21,550 nucleotides of DNA from an uncultured Bdellovibrio sp. (GCF_946478835.1 NZ_CAMLDV010000049.1:1-21550), one strand, 5' to 3'. Shown: positions 7,409 to 15,091, counted from the first letter of the stretch. The notes: generated from the letters alone by a model not told the origin. Program-made: numbers and translations.

Positions 7409-9277
7409 TTAACCAACTGCATTTTCCAAGAGAATTAAAATAATTCCGATAATCGATCCGCCAGCAATCACTCCGGCAGCAAGAGTTTCCTGGTTATCAA
7501 CGAAAGCGCGATAACCAAAACTTGAAGTATCTTTAAAGCGTTTGCGAGCCAGCCAGAAAAGCAAAGTTCCTAAAGCCATCGACCATGCATCTGCAAAACG
7601 CAGAACAAATCCCAAACCTAGACCCACGCCGGAAAGCGGAAAACGGCCTTTGGTTTTTTTATTCAGAATTTCAATCACAATTCCAAGAATGGCTCCGACA
7701 AGAGCCGCCACTTGAGCAGTTGGATGAAGATTGCTGATTCCTTTTGTTAAAACTTCCGAAACACCTTTCCAAATGGAAGCACTCGGAAGCGGCAGACTTT
7801 CTGACGTGAACATCGAAACATCACCATGGAAGAGCGAATAGAAAACAGGAACTGCAACCAAGCCACCTGCAAAAATTCCCAAGACGTGACCGACAGCTTG
7901 ATGACGAGGTTTTCCACCGAGCATGTAAGCTGGCTTAATATCCATAAGCAAGTTACTCGCGTTCAAAGAAACTTCGGATGTGATTCCCGCCGTCATTAAG
8001 TTCGTTGTCACATTGCCCGGAGCTACGACACCGTAAGTAATTTGAGTGAGCTTACCCAGAGCCCCACCTGGAGTGATCGCCGTAAGCCCCGTAGAAGTCA
8101 CGGCAATCAATGTAAAGATAAACACCAAAGGAATCGCCAACAGTCCCAACCAATAGTGAATCCCAAACCAAACGTGGCCCAAGTAAACTGTAATAGCTCC
8201 AAGAACAGGAATACCGATAGCAAAGATCCACATAGGAAGTTCGATTTTATCCAAAGCATCGGACTTCTTTTCTTTTTTTGAAAACATCTTTGCAAAACTT
8301 TGCACAATGATTTGTGGTTTTGAGAAGAAGCCGTACAAAGAAGACGTCGTCATCACTGCAGCACCTCCCCACAAGGCCCACATTGTGATCGCTTTAAATT
8401 TTGCTTCAGGAATAATCCCGGCATCAATAAGGATTGGCGCACAAACAAAGTAATTAATGAAACCGCCAAGCAAGATCGACATCGCTGTCTTCATGCTCAT
8501 CAAACCACCCGTGCCCATCATGACGATGGATGTATCAAACTGAATGGTCAGATCTTTCAATGGACTTCCTAAAATTTTAGGTGTCGCAAATTTATAAATG
8601 AAATCATCCCAATAATGTGGAAGAGCTAAGAATTTTAGTTTTAAAGAATCCAAAACTGCATCGGCTCTTAAAATTTCAATCAATGCAGAAAGTCCGGCAC
8701 CCGCCATCATGAGCTTCGCTTTAAAGACCCCTTCTTTTCCCTCATCGGAATGCAAGCTTTCAAGCACAACTCCAGCAGCATAACCTTCTGGAAAGGGCAT
8801 TTGTTCATCGTTGATAAAACGTTTTTTCAGAGGAAACGCAAAAAGAACTCCAAGCAAAGCCAGCACCACAATCCACCAGAATGTTTGCCACATGGGGATC
8901 ACTTGACCTGTCACCATCATGTAGGCCGGAATTGAAGCCATCATAGGTGCTGTCATATATCCGGCACTCGTCGCAATACTTTGCATGGCATTGTTTTCCA
9001 GGATCGTCATGTGCGAACCCAATTTCATTTTCGCCATCAGTTTAAAGAATGCGAAAGACAGAATCACTGAAGAGATCCCTACTCCCAATGTCCATCCCGT
9101 TTTAATTCCGATATAAAGATTCGTGAGACTTAGGACTCCTCCTAAAATCATTCCCGTTAAAGCCGAACGGAGAGTGAGCTGAGGCATGTCGCCCTTATAA
9201 ACGTTCTTCAACCACCACTCGTCTTTTTCTTCGAGGGTCATCGAGTGAACTTGTTCTTCAGAGAGTTCCTTAATCAT
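7409..9277 (-). CDS. OPT family oligopeptide/metal-chelate transporter
   Basis: The product is 622 residues, a polytopic membrane protein with well over ten hydrophobic segments after a charged cytoplasmic N-terminus of about 36 residues. Family blocks visible in order: N-L-Y-I-G-I-K-T-G-W at 53-62, E-N-N-A-M-Q-S-I-A-T-S-A-G-Y-M at 94-108, F-P-E-G-Y-A-A-G-V-V-L-E-S, and the late loop T-P-G-G-A-L-G-K-L-T-Q-I with L-N-A-S-N-L-L-M-D-I-K-P-A-Y-M. OPT proteins are proton-coupled importers of peptides or, in the YSL branch, metal-chelate complexes in the inner membrane. Substrate cannot be decided here; a peptide role would suit a proteolytic lifestyle, but that is conjecture. The ribosome site AAGGA lies 7 bases before the ATG. 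A 9-bp inverted repeat lies in the upstream region. Confidence 0.95.
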   Translation of the reverse strand: MIKELSEEQVHSMTLEEKDEWWLKNVYKGDMPQLTLRSALTGMILGGVLSLTNLYIGIKTGWTLGVGISSVILSFAFFKLMAKMKLGSHMTILENNAMQSIATSAGYMTAPMMASIPAYMMVTGQVIPMWQTFWWIVVLALLGVLFAFPLKKRFINDEQMPFPEGYAAGVVLESLHSDEGKEGVFKAKLMMAGAGLSALIEILRADAVLDSLKLKFLALPHYWDDFIYKFATPKILGSPLKDLTIQFDTSIVMMGTGGLMSMKTAMSILLGGFINYFVCAPILIDAGIIPEAKFKAITMWALWGGAAVMTTSSLYGFFSKPQIIVQSFAKMFSKKEKKSDALDKIELPMWIFAIGIPVLGAITVYLGHVWFGIHYWLGLLAIPLVFIFTLIAVTSTGLTAITPGGALGKLTQITYGVVAPGNVTTNLMTAGITSEVSLNASNLLMDIKPAYMLGGKPRHQAVGHVLGIFAGGLVAVPVFYSLFHGDVSMFTSESLPLPSASIWKGVSEVLTKGISNLHPTAQVAALVGAILGIVIEILNKKTKGRFPLSGVGLGLGFVLRFADAWSMALGTLLFWLARKRFKDTSSFGYRAFVDNQETLAAGVIAGGSIIGIILILLENAVG

Positions 9278-9323
9278 AGCACGTCCTTCGTTGAATTCGA
9301 GGACAGTATGCTATAGCTGATTT

Positions 9324-9356
9324 CCTTGTGACCAGAAAAAATTCCCAGTCACAAGG
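9324..9356. repeat. perfect 9-bp inverted repeat upstream of OPT gene
   Basis: CCTTGTGAC (9324-9332) is the exact reverse complement of GTCACAAGG (9348-9356), with a 15-base spacer. It lies between the lectin stop and the transporter start, both on the minus strand. On that strand no T-run follows, so it is not a convincing lectin terminator; on the plus strand an AT-rich, T-rich stretch does follow. It may be an operator or leader structure for the transporter. Confidence 0.55.
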
Positions 9357-9369
9357 ATAATTTATTTTT

Positions 9370-10308
9370 TTACCTGTAAGATCGGAACCAAATGGCGTTA
9401 TCAGTTCCTTTCACAAAAACCATCACATGATCTTTCGCTGAAGAATTTGCTCCTGGCCCTGAAGAAAGTCCACCACCTAAAGATTCCCAACCTGACCAAC
9501 TGCCACTGAACCATTTGTGCCAGAGGGCGTTGTCTGTGCCTCGAGCAAAAACATCCAGTCGTCCGTTTCCCCATGAGGCGACATCGGGTGATGACGTCAA
9601 CACTCCGCCGAGGGATTCCCATCCAGACCATCCTCCTCCGCTAAACCATTTGTGCCAAAGAGCATTGTCAGTTCCTCGCACAAAAACGTCGATACGACCA
9701 GGACCCCAAGAAGCTGCTCCTGGATCGGAAGTTAAAACTCCTCCTAATGATTCCCAAGCAGACCACGAGCCGCCACTAAACCATTTGTGCCAAAGGGCGT
9801 TGTCAGTCCCGCGAACAAAGACATCAAGTCGATTGCCACCCCATGAAGAAGCCGCGGGACCCGAAGTGAGAACGCCGCCCAATGATTGCCATGGAAGCCA
9901 AGCACCGCGGAATGTACGCTGCCAAAGAGCATTGTCAGTTCCGCGAGCGAAAACATCGATGCGATTTCCCTGACATGTGCACGCAGGTGAAGAAGTGATG
10001 ACACCGCCAAGCGAAGTCCATGCTGACCACTTCGTCCCGTCCCAGTGTCGAAACCACAAGGCGTTGTCAGTTCCTCTCACGAATACAATCGTGCGAAAGC
10101 CAGAACGTGAGCACGACGCCGGGTCGGAAGTTCCCACACCACCAATGCTGGACCAATCCGACCAACCTGGAGCCCGAGGGTCTTCGTGTTGTGGTTGATA
10201 ATCGGAAATCACATAAGGATCTTCTCTACCGTCAAGAGCGATGGCGCTGGTAGAGACCGACGCTCCGGTCAACAAAGTTGCTAATAAGACAATCAAATTG
10301 AAACGCAT
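9370..10308 (-). CDS. secreted PLL-like beta-propeller lectin (six repeats)
   Basis: The product is 312 residues. Residues 1-24 are a signal peptide (hydrophobic core L-I-V-L-L-A-T-L-L, cleavage near S-A-I-A). The rest is six repeats of about 44-46 residues, each with W-x-x-W-x-S-(L/I)-G-G at the start and V-F-(V/A)-(R/K)-G-T-D-N-A-(L/I)-W at the end, the pattern of PLL/DUF346 sugar-binding propellers. Described PLL lectins are seven-bladed, so six repeats is unusual. The middle repeats (third to fifth) are the most alike. It probably binds fucose- or other glycan-type ligands outside the cytoplasm, but the ligand is inferred from family only. I chose ATG 10308 because AGGAGG lies 5 bases upstream and the signal peptide begins there; the frame stays open to 10428 but reads implausibly. 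A small hairpin (10320-10325 with 10334-10339) ends right before the ribosome site. Confidence 0.9.
   Translation of the reverse strand: MRFNLIVLLATLLTGASVSTSAIALDGREDPYVISDYQPQHEDPRAPGWSDWSSIGGVGTSDPASCSRSGFRTIVFVRGTDNALWFRHWDGTKWSAWTSLGGVITSSPACTCQGNRIDVFARGTDNALWQRTFRGAWLPWQSLGGVLTSGPAASSWGGNRLDVFVRGTDNALWHKWFSGGSWSAWESLGGVLTSDPGAASWGPGRIDVFVRGTDNALWHKWFSGGGWSGWESLGGVLTSSPDVASWGNGRLDVFARGTDNALWHKWFSGSWSGWESLGGGLSSGPGANSSAKDHVMVFVKGTDNAIWFRSYR
9511..9915 (-). repeat. three tandem 135-bp units encoding lectin blades
   Basis: The same anchor, CCATTTGTGCC on the plus strand, recurs at 9511, 9646 and 9781, exactly 135 bases (45 codons) apart. The next unit to the right is offset by 132 bases (44 codons). 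The units encode the blades with G-T-D-N-A-L-W-H-K-W-F. The similarity extends to nucleotide level, which suggests relatively recent internal duplication and a site prone to copy-number change. Confidence 0.8.
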
Positions 10309-10537
10309 ATCATCCTCCTGAATCCTTGCGCTTGGATTCTTTGACTCAAACTTAACAGAGGCTTTTTGCGAAGCTAGAGCAATCGAAATTCTTGTTAAAG
10401 ACCTCAGTAAAATGGTGAGCCTTGGCAACCGACTCGACGTAGAGAAAGCCCGACTTTATTTTCATTTATTTTGTGACTTTGCAAATTTGAAGGCCTCTTT
10501 TGTGTTGTAGAATAAAGGGAATTCATGGAGGCGCAAC

Positions 10538-11029
10538 ATGCTTAATAAAACAATCACTTTGACCCGTGTCTTCGATGCTCCCAGGGAACAAGTTTGGAGA
10601 GCATGGACTGATCCTGAACGCATCAAACTCTGGTGGGGACCAAAAGCTTTCACAGCTCCCTCTATCAAGAATGATCTGCGTATTGGCGGCACTTATCTTT
10701 ATGCGATGAAAGACGCTGAAGGAAAATTATACTGGAGCACAGGCACCTACAAAGACGTGCGCTATCTGGAAAAAATTGTGGCAACAGATTCTTTCGCTGA
10801 TGAAAAAGGACACATTGTTTCTCCAGCCGAATACGGAATGCCGAATATGAAAGATGAATTGGAATTGACCGTCACCTTCGAAGATAAAGGCAATCAGACG
10901 AAGCTCACTATCGTTCATAAGGATTTTCCTGCCAACTATTTCGATCAGTGCGTGCAAGGATGGAATGAATCTTTGGATAAGCTCGATGATGTCCTTCGCA
11001 ATGAAAGACCTGCGGAACTCAATCTTTAA
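10538..11029 (+). CDS. SRPBCC/AHSA1-type protein
   Basis: The product is 163 residues with the START-like helix-grip signature of AHSA1-type proteins: T-R-V-F-D-A-P-R-E-Q-V-W-R-A-W-T-D-P-E-R-I-K-L-W-W-G-P near the N-terminus, G-G-T-Y-L-Y-A-M, and a C-terminal helix beginning Q-G-W-N-E-S-L-D-K-L. These bind hydrophobic small molecules or act as co-chaperone-like proteins; no specific role can be assigned. The ATG follows GGAGG (within ATGGAGG) by 7 bases. A -10-like TAGAAT lies about 30 bases upstream of that site with only a weak -35. The gene is divergent from the lectin and converges on a two-domain VOC gene through a shared hairpin. A second SRPBCC protein is encoded at 17936. Confidence 0.9.
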   Translation: MLNKTITLTRVFDAPREQVWRAWTDPERIKLWWGPKAFTAPSIKNDLRIGGTYLYAMKDAEGKLYWSTGTYKDVRYLEKIVATDSFADEKGHIVSPAEYGMPNMKDELELTVTFEDKGNQTKLTIVHKDFPANYFDQCVQGWNESLDKLDDVLRNERPAELNL

Positions 11030-11033
11030 AAGA

Positions 11034-11065
11034 TATCAGGCCCTTGCAACCACAAGAGCCTGATA
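11034..11065. terminator. terminator-like hairpin between convergent genes
   Basis: TATCAGGC (11034-11041) pairs with GCCTGATA (11058-11065). After one C-A mismatch, CTTG (11043-11046) pairs with CAAG (11053-11056), with loop CAACCA. It fills the 44-base gap between two converging genes. The T-run is modest in the minus direction (ATCTTTT) and poor in the plus direction, so strength is uncertain. Confidence 0.62.
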
Positions 11066-11073
11066 ATTCAAAA

Positions 11074-11943
11074 TCATCTATAAGCATCTTTTAGTTTGGC
11101 AATATCGAGCTTTTTCATCGTGAGCATGGCCTTCATCACGTTCTCTGTTTTAATAGGATCGCTGTCGCTCATCATGTCTGCCAAAATTTCAGGCACGACT
11201 TGCCATGAAACGCCGTATTTATCCTTCAGCCATCCACAGGGCTCCGTCGATCCTCCCTCCGACAACTTTTGCCAATACTCGTCGACCTCTTCTTGAGTTT
11301 TGCAATTCACCATCAACGAAAGAGCATGCGTGATTTCGTTTGTTTGCTCTTTTTGACCTTCCATCAAAACAAACTCTTGTCCACCAAGAGAAAACCTTGC
11401 GTGCATCACTGTCTTTGTTTGAGGATCCTTATGCATTGTTTGCACCATCGAGTGCTTAAAAACCGAAGTATAAAATTCAATGGCCTCTTCACCTTTTCCA
11501 AACATTTTTCCTGTAAATAGAATGGCCGGAGCGATCTTTTGTTTGCTTTCGGAAAGAATCAACTGCCAAGGAAGACCGAAACGATCCGTACACCAAGCGT
11601 ATTTTTTTGCCCAAGGATATTCCTTAAGCTCAAACAAAATTTTGCCGTCCTTGCTGAGCTCTTTCCAAAGATGATTGATTTCTTCTTCCGTTTCACATGA
11701 TACAAATAGTGAAACGCCGGGAGTAAATTTAAAAATAGGTCCGCCGTTGAGAGCTACGTAATTTTGCCCTTCGATTTCAAACTCAACAGTCATCACAGAG
11801 CCTTCTTTTTGGCCAGAGACTTCAGCTCCCGCTTTTCCGTAATAAGCTACACGTCCTAACTTCGATTTTTTGAAAAGAGATGTATAGAGTTTCGCCGCTT
11901 CTTCCGCCTGATTATCAAACCAAAGACAAGGATCGATTTGCAT
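11074..11943 (-). CDS. two-domain VOC/PhnB-like protein
   Basis: The product is 289 residues formed by two consecutive PhnB-like (3-demethylubiquinone methyltransferase-like) VOC domains. The first runs from about 1 to 130, with C-L-W-F-D-N-Q-A-E-E-A-A-K-L-Y-T-S-L-F and a closing D-R-F-G-L-P-W-Q-L-I. The second runs from about 138 to 255, with L-F-T-G-K-M-F-G-K-G-E-E-A-I-E-F-Y-T-S-V-F and D-K-Y-G-V-S-W-Q-V-V-P. A short helical tail, D-I-A-K-L-K-D-A-Y, ends the protein. Single-domain members of this family normally dimerise, so the tandem probably folds as a built-in dimer. Function is unknown. AAGGAGG lies 3-4 bases upstream of the ATG. It is divergent from the CBS operon, with 227 bases between them. 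Confidence 0.92.
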   Translation of the reverse strand: MQIDPCLWFDNQAEEAAKLYTSLFKKSKLGRVAYYGKAGAEVSGQKEGSVMTVEFEIEGQNYVALNGGPIFKFTPGVSLFVSCETEEEINHLWKELSKDGKILFELKEYPWAKKYAWCTDRFGLPWQLILSESKQKIAPAILFTGKMFGKGEEAIEFYTSVFKHSMVQTMHKDPQTKTVMHARFSLGGQEFVLMEGQKEQTNEITHALSLMVNCKTQEEVDEYWQKLSEGGSTEPCGWLKDKYGVSWQVVPEILADMMSDSDPIKTENVMKAMLTMKKLDIAKLKDAYR

Positions 11944-12013
11944 AAAGCCTCCTTAGAATTCTTTTTCATCCTAGCACCTGGAAAAAGCCTTGCCTATATG
12001 TGCAAATAAACAG

Positions 12014-12027
12014 GTCCGATATTGGAC
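12014..12027. promoter_or_regulatory. interrupted palindrome, candidate operator
   Basis: GTCC and GGAC flank an ATAT core with one non-matching base on each side (14 bp in all). It lies in the 227-base divergent gap between the two-domain VOC gene and the CBS operon. A second perfect 7-bp repeat, TTTCTCT (12097-12103) with AGAGAAA (12111-12117), lies nearer the CBS gene. No regulator is assigned, and short palindromes arise by chance. Confidence 0.25.
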
Positions 12028-12170
12028 ACATTAATTTTTCTGAACATTCAGCAAAATGGAAATCCCTTTGCTGTACTTTATCACGAAGAGCGCTTTTTTC
12101 TCTCTAAGCCAGAGAAATTGGCCGACACTTTTTGCGAAGAGAAAACTTACTCTAACCACAAGGAACTTTT

Positions 12171-12656
12171 ATGGAAGCAAAAATGACTCATCAAGAAACC
12201 GGAACTCGCAAAGCCAATCTAAAACTGCGCTGGGAAAAAAGCCGTATCGTTTCCATTAGTCCAGATGCCGACCTGACTGAAGCCGCCAAGCTGATGAAAG
12301 ACCAACAAGTCGGAGACGTTCTGGTTATGGGAGGCCAAGGCCCTTCTTCTATTCAAGGAATCATCACAGACCGGGACATCGCTCTTTGCGTGGCAACCAA
12401 TAAAGATATTTCTTCTATCCGCGTTGGCGATATTATGTCCCCTTCGGTTGTCACCGGAAACATCGACGACGATATTTTCAAACTTGCGGGACTTATGAAA
12501 AATTCCGGCGTAACTCGTCTGCCTTTGATGGGGCAAGGAAACCAAGTCATCGGTGTTGTGACTGCAAGAAACCTAATTGAAGTTCTTTTGGGCGCTCTTT
12601 TTGATTTGGTTCAAATTTCAGAGACTCAACATCAAAACGAACGAGCTCATCATTAA
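12171..12656 (+). CDS. CBS-pair protein
   Basis: The product is 161 residues made of two CBS domains (a Bateman module). The first is at about 26-85, with D-A-D-L-T-E-A-A-K-L-M and G-I-I-T-D-R-D-I-A. The second is at about 90-150, with V-G-D-I-M-S-P-S-V-V, L-P-L-M-G-Q-G-N-Q-V-I-G-V-V-T-A-R-N-L. Bateman modules bind adenosyl nucleotides and act as energy or stress sensors. No catalytic domain is attached. AAGGA (12160-12164) lies 6 bases before the ATG; a second in-frame ATG at 12183 has no such site. It is the first gene of a three-gene operon. Its C-terminus reads R-A-H-H, the same as the next protein. Confidence 0.9.
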   Translation: MEAKMTHQETGTRKANLKLRWEKSRIVSISPDADLTEAAKLMKDQQVGDVLVMGGQGPSSIQGIITDRDIALCVATNKDISSIRVGDIMSPSVVTGNIDDDIFKLAGLMKNSGVTRLPLMGQGNQVIGVVTARNLIEVLLGALFDLVQISETQHQNERAHH

Positions 12657-12670
12657 TCACAGAGGTCATT

Positions 12671-13150
12671 ATGCCAGAAAAAGCAGTCGTGGAGCGGGCA
12701 CGCAAAAAAGCCCGCGAAGGAAAATCTCCCTCCACTCAAGCCGGAGAATTTGTAAAAGCGGAAATCGATAAAGTGCGCAAAGGCGAACACGGAGTACGCT
12801 CTCCGAAACAAGCTATCGCTATCGGTCTTTCAGAAGCCCGTAAAGCCGGAGTTAAACTTCCTCCAAATCCCAACAAGAAAGCAAAGACGACACGAAAAAC
12901 AAAACGCAAAGCAAGTTCCGAAACTTCGACAAAGCGGGCAAGAGCGACTTTGAAAGCCTTGAAACGCGAACCAACATCGACGGTTTCGCCTGAATCCATG
13001 TCCAAGTTTTCAAAACAAGCTGCTAAAAAACGGGGTCCCGCAAAACGCCATAAGGCTGCAATGAAAGCTGTGAAAACCAAAGGCCCTCAAGAACTGAAAA
13101 GAGCCGCAAGAAAAGCCGCTCATACAAGAGAAATGCGCGCTCACCATTAG
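12671..13150 (+). CDS. histone-H1-like basic protein (DUF6496-like N-terminus)
   Basis: The product is 159 residues and very rich in lysine, arginine and alanine. The N-terminal 60 residues contain S-T-Q-A-G-E-F-V-K-A-E-I and a block ending S-P-K-Q-A-I-A-I-G-L-S-E-A-R-K-A-G-V, the DUF6496-like module found in many bacterial basic proteins. The remainder is low-complexity K/R/A sequence like eukaryotic H1 tails. This composition predicts non-specific DNA or RNA binding, probably in the nucleoid; that is inference. The ribosome site AGAGGT precedes the ATG, 15 bases after the CBS stop. The C-terminus R-A-H-H repeats that of the upstream protein with different codons. It probably is co-transcribed with the BON gene 13 bases further on. 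Confidence 0.85.
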   Translation: MPEKAVVERARKKAREGKSPSTQAGEFVKAEIDKVRKGEHGVRSPKQAIAIGLSEARKAGVKLPPNPNKKAKTTRKTKRKASSETSTKRARATLKALKREPTSTVSPESMSKFSKQAAKKRGPAKRHKAAMKAVKTKGPQELKRAARKAAHTREMRAHH

Positions 13151-13163
13151 AAAGGAGTCTATT

Positions 13164-13676
13164 GTGAGACACACCAATCCTCGCTACCGTCATATCACTT
13201 CGGACTCTATCGATTATGGATTAAGATCCGATGCCATTCATACACCTTCATCAGGCTACAGCTATTCAACAGCCGAATCCTACGAGTGGGATCGCGCTAT
13301 GAACCCGAATGTGCGTTACGTGCCAGGCGAAAACAATCGGGATCTTGCGCGCGAGTGGAGTCGCGAGCCCCGCGAAGACCGTAATCAAAAATCTTATTAC
13401 GGAAGAGGTCCGAAAAATTATCGTCGCACGGATGAACGCATTTATGAAGACGTGTGCGAAGTTCTTTCAAGACATCCTGACATTGATGCCAGTGAAATCA
13501 TTGTCGATGTCGATCACGGTATTGTTTATCTTGATGGAACCGTGGAAACACGACGAGTTCGTGCCTTGGCCGAAGAAGTCGTTGAGGATCTGCTAGGCGT
13601 ACAGCAAGTCGAAAACAATCTTGAGGTTTTACCAAGAGACCGAGACCTTCGCCGTATTTCGCATAGCTTATCGTGA
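13164..13676 (+). CDS. BON-domain protein
   Basis: The product is 170 residues. The N-terminal 85 residues are polar, rich in Tyr, Arg and Ser, and look disordered. A BON domain follows from about 88 to 158: R-R-T-D-E-R-I-Y-E-D-V-C-E-V-L-S, H-G-I-V-Y-L-D-G-T-V-E-T-R-R and V-Q-Q-V-E-N-N-L-E-V. BON domains bind phospholipids or act in osmotic-stress and secretin-type proteins. No signal peptide or membrane segment is visible, so it seems cytoplasmic. The GTG start is supported by AAAGGAG (13151-13157) 6 bases upstream. The gene is third in the CBS/H1-like/BON operon. Its last codons overlap the end of the convergent MBL gene by 9 bases, and no terminator separates them. Confidence 0.88.
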   Translation: MRHTNPRYRHITSDSIDYGLRSDAIHTPSSGYSYSTAESYEWDRAMNPNVRYVPGENNRDLAREWSREPREDRNQKSYYGRGPKNYRRTDERIYEDVCEVLSRHPDIDASEIIVDVDHGIVYLDGTVETRRVRALAEEVVEDLLGVQQVENNLEVLPRDRDLRRISHSLS

Positions 13677-15017
13677 CTGGCTTTTGATTTTTTTAAGCTG
13701 GGCTTTTTGGTATGAACCAAAGACGCCGTTAAAGAGACTTCTAATCAGAGGATCTTCCACAATATCGGCGTCTTGAATTTCTTTTTCGATCACAGGGTCA
13801 AAAACTCTGTCGTTAATTCTTATATACATAGAGGTCAACGATTCACCCAACTCAAGCGCCGCGTATACTTTCGCCACAGGAACTTCAGTGAACCACGAAA
13901 GAGGTTCTGTCATTGAAGCCAATCGAGTTATTTCATTTCCCTGCAAACGATAATAAAACGACGTTTGAACTCCGTTATGATCATACAGGGATAAACACCA
14001 ATTCCGTGTCTTTTCAAAGTAAGAATCAAGAGGCGGCTCCATAGATTTGTATTTCTCGATAAGACCCTCTTCGCAATACTTAAGAACAAAAGCCGTCTGT
14101 TCCTCTGTTAACGGCTCAAAATGTCGGGCCACTTCCGCAGTTGTTGGCGGCTTTAGATTACCATCGTACTTATAGTCCACATCTTGTTCACCGAGCGGTT
14201 CCACCCAAGATAGATTTTTGGATGTACTCAAAGAATTTTGGTCTAGACGAATAGACATCGAAGGATTCAATCGAATCACTTGAGACTCTGGCAAGATCGT
14301 TTCCATTTCTTTTTGAAATTCTTTGTAGGTGATCGGGAAAAACGCTTGGTTATACCAAGACCACGGCTCCATCGAAAACTGACACGAACTTGGAACAATG
14401 TATTTAGGTTTAAGAGCTTTGATTTGCTCTAACCACTCTGGAGGAAGCGTCAGCGATGCTGACGGAAAACGCGACGGTGAAAGCACTTCAATTTCACGCA
14501 TCGTTTGAAACGGCCATAAAACCAAATCCCAGGAATTGCCTTTAACCAGAAGGTTCAAAGTTTCATAGTCGATCCACGAATCAACGACATTTAAAACGTT
14601 GATTCCTTCTGCTTGAATGTGAAAGATTGAATCCACGTCTTCATCCAACGCTCTTCTTGGAGTGACGTCGATAGATCCGATCTTGAGCGTTTCGTTTAAT
14701 TTCAGCGAATGCACGTTTTGAAAACCCAGCTCACGAATCAAAGAAAACATTTCTTCAAAAACACAGAACATATAGATCGGCGTCTTGCGATCTAGGTAAT
14801 TGAGGCTTTCCAAAGAACAGTGGTCATCATGATAGTGAGAAATAAAAACCGCATCGAGCTTAAGATTTTTGATCTCATCGTGATGGAACTTCACATTCGG
14901 AAAAGCGTGGCAGTTCCGGCTAAACGGGTTTTCAAAAACCGGATCAAAGGCAATTTGAGTTCCATTGCACTCAAAAACGTAACCCGCATGCAAAATACGC
15001 GAAATCTTAAGACTCAT
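13668..15017 (-). CDS. metallo-beta-lactamase-fold hydrolase with long C-terminal extension
   Basis: The product is 449 residues. The N-terminal half is an UlaG/NAPE-PLD-like MBL fold: early strand K-I-S-R-I-L-H-A-G-Y, F-D-P-V-F-E-N, then H-Y-H-D-D-H at 61-66, a full H-x-H-x-D-H zinc motif. The second half, from about residue 260, is not part of a standard MBL domain and I do not recognise it. No signal peptide is visible. The ATG at 15017 lacks a clear ribosome site; a -10-like TATTTA lies only a few bases before it. It is divergent from exonuclease III, with a 12-bp palindrome in between. Substrate is unknown. Confidence 0.85.
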   Translation of the reverse strand: MSLKISRILHAGYVFECNGTQIAFDPVFENPFSRNCHAFPNVKFHHDEIKNLKLDAVFISHYHDDHCSLESLNYLDRKTPIYMFCVFEEMFSLIRELGFQNVHSLKLNETLKIGSIDVTPRRALDEDVDSIFHIQAEGINVLNVVDSWIDYETLNLLVKGNSWDLVLWPFQTMREIEVLSPSRFPSASLTLPPEWLEQIKALKPKYIVPSSCQFSMEPWSWYNQAFFPITYKEFQKEMETILPESQVIRLNPSMSIRLDQNSLSTSKNLSWVEPLGEQDVDYKYDGNLKPPTTAEVARHFEPLTEEQTAFVLKYCEEGLIEKYKSMEPPLDSYFEKTRNWCLSLYDHNGVQTSFYYRLQGNEITRLASMTEPLSWFTEVPVAKVYAALELGESLTSMYIRINDRVFDPVIEKEIQDADIVEDPLIRSLFNGVFGSYQKAQLKKIKSQSR

Positions 15018-15037
15018 AGACTAAATACTTAGCTCAG

Positions 15038-15049
15038 TCCTTCGAAGGA
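15038..15049. promoter_or_regulatory. 12-bp perfect palindrome between divergent genes
   Basis: TCCTTCGAAGGA is self-complementary over 12 bp and sits about 20 bases upstream of the MBL start and 49 bases upstream of the exonuclease III start, 12 bases before its proposed -35. The position suits an operator for either gene. No regulator is identified. Confidence 0.3.
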
Positions 15050-15061
15050 AACAAGCCGGTC

Positions 15062-15091
15062 TTGACCTTCTAAAGCTGCGAGGTCTATTGT
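15062..15091 (+). promoter_or_regulatory. candidate promoter of exonuclease III gene
   Basis: TTGACC (15062-15067, 5 of 6 to consensus) and TATTGT (15086-15091, 4 of 6) are 18 bases apart. Initiation at the usual distance would fall at or next to the ATG at 15098, giving little or no leader. This fits the absence of a well-spaced ribosome site. It is pattern matching only. Confidence 0.42.

Noticed and set aside
9515..9973. 152-codon plus-strand frame with repeated C-Q-R-A-L-S-V-P
   Set aside because: Its repeats are only the antisense reading of the lectin blades; there is no ribosome site, and the minus-strand frame has a signal peptide and proper start.
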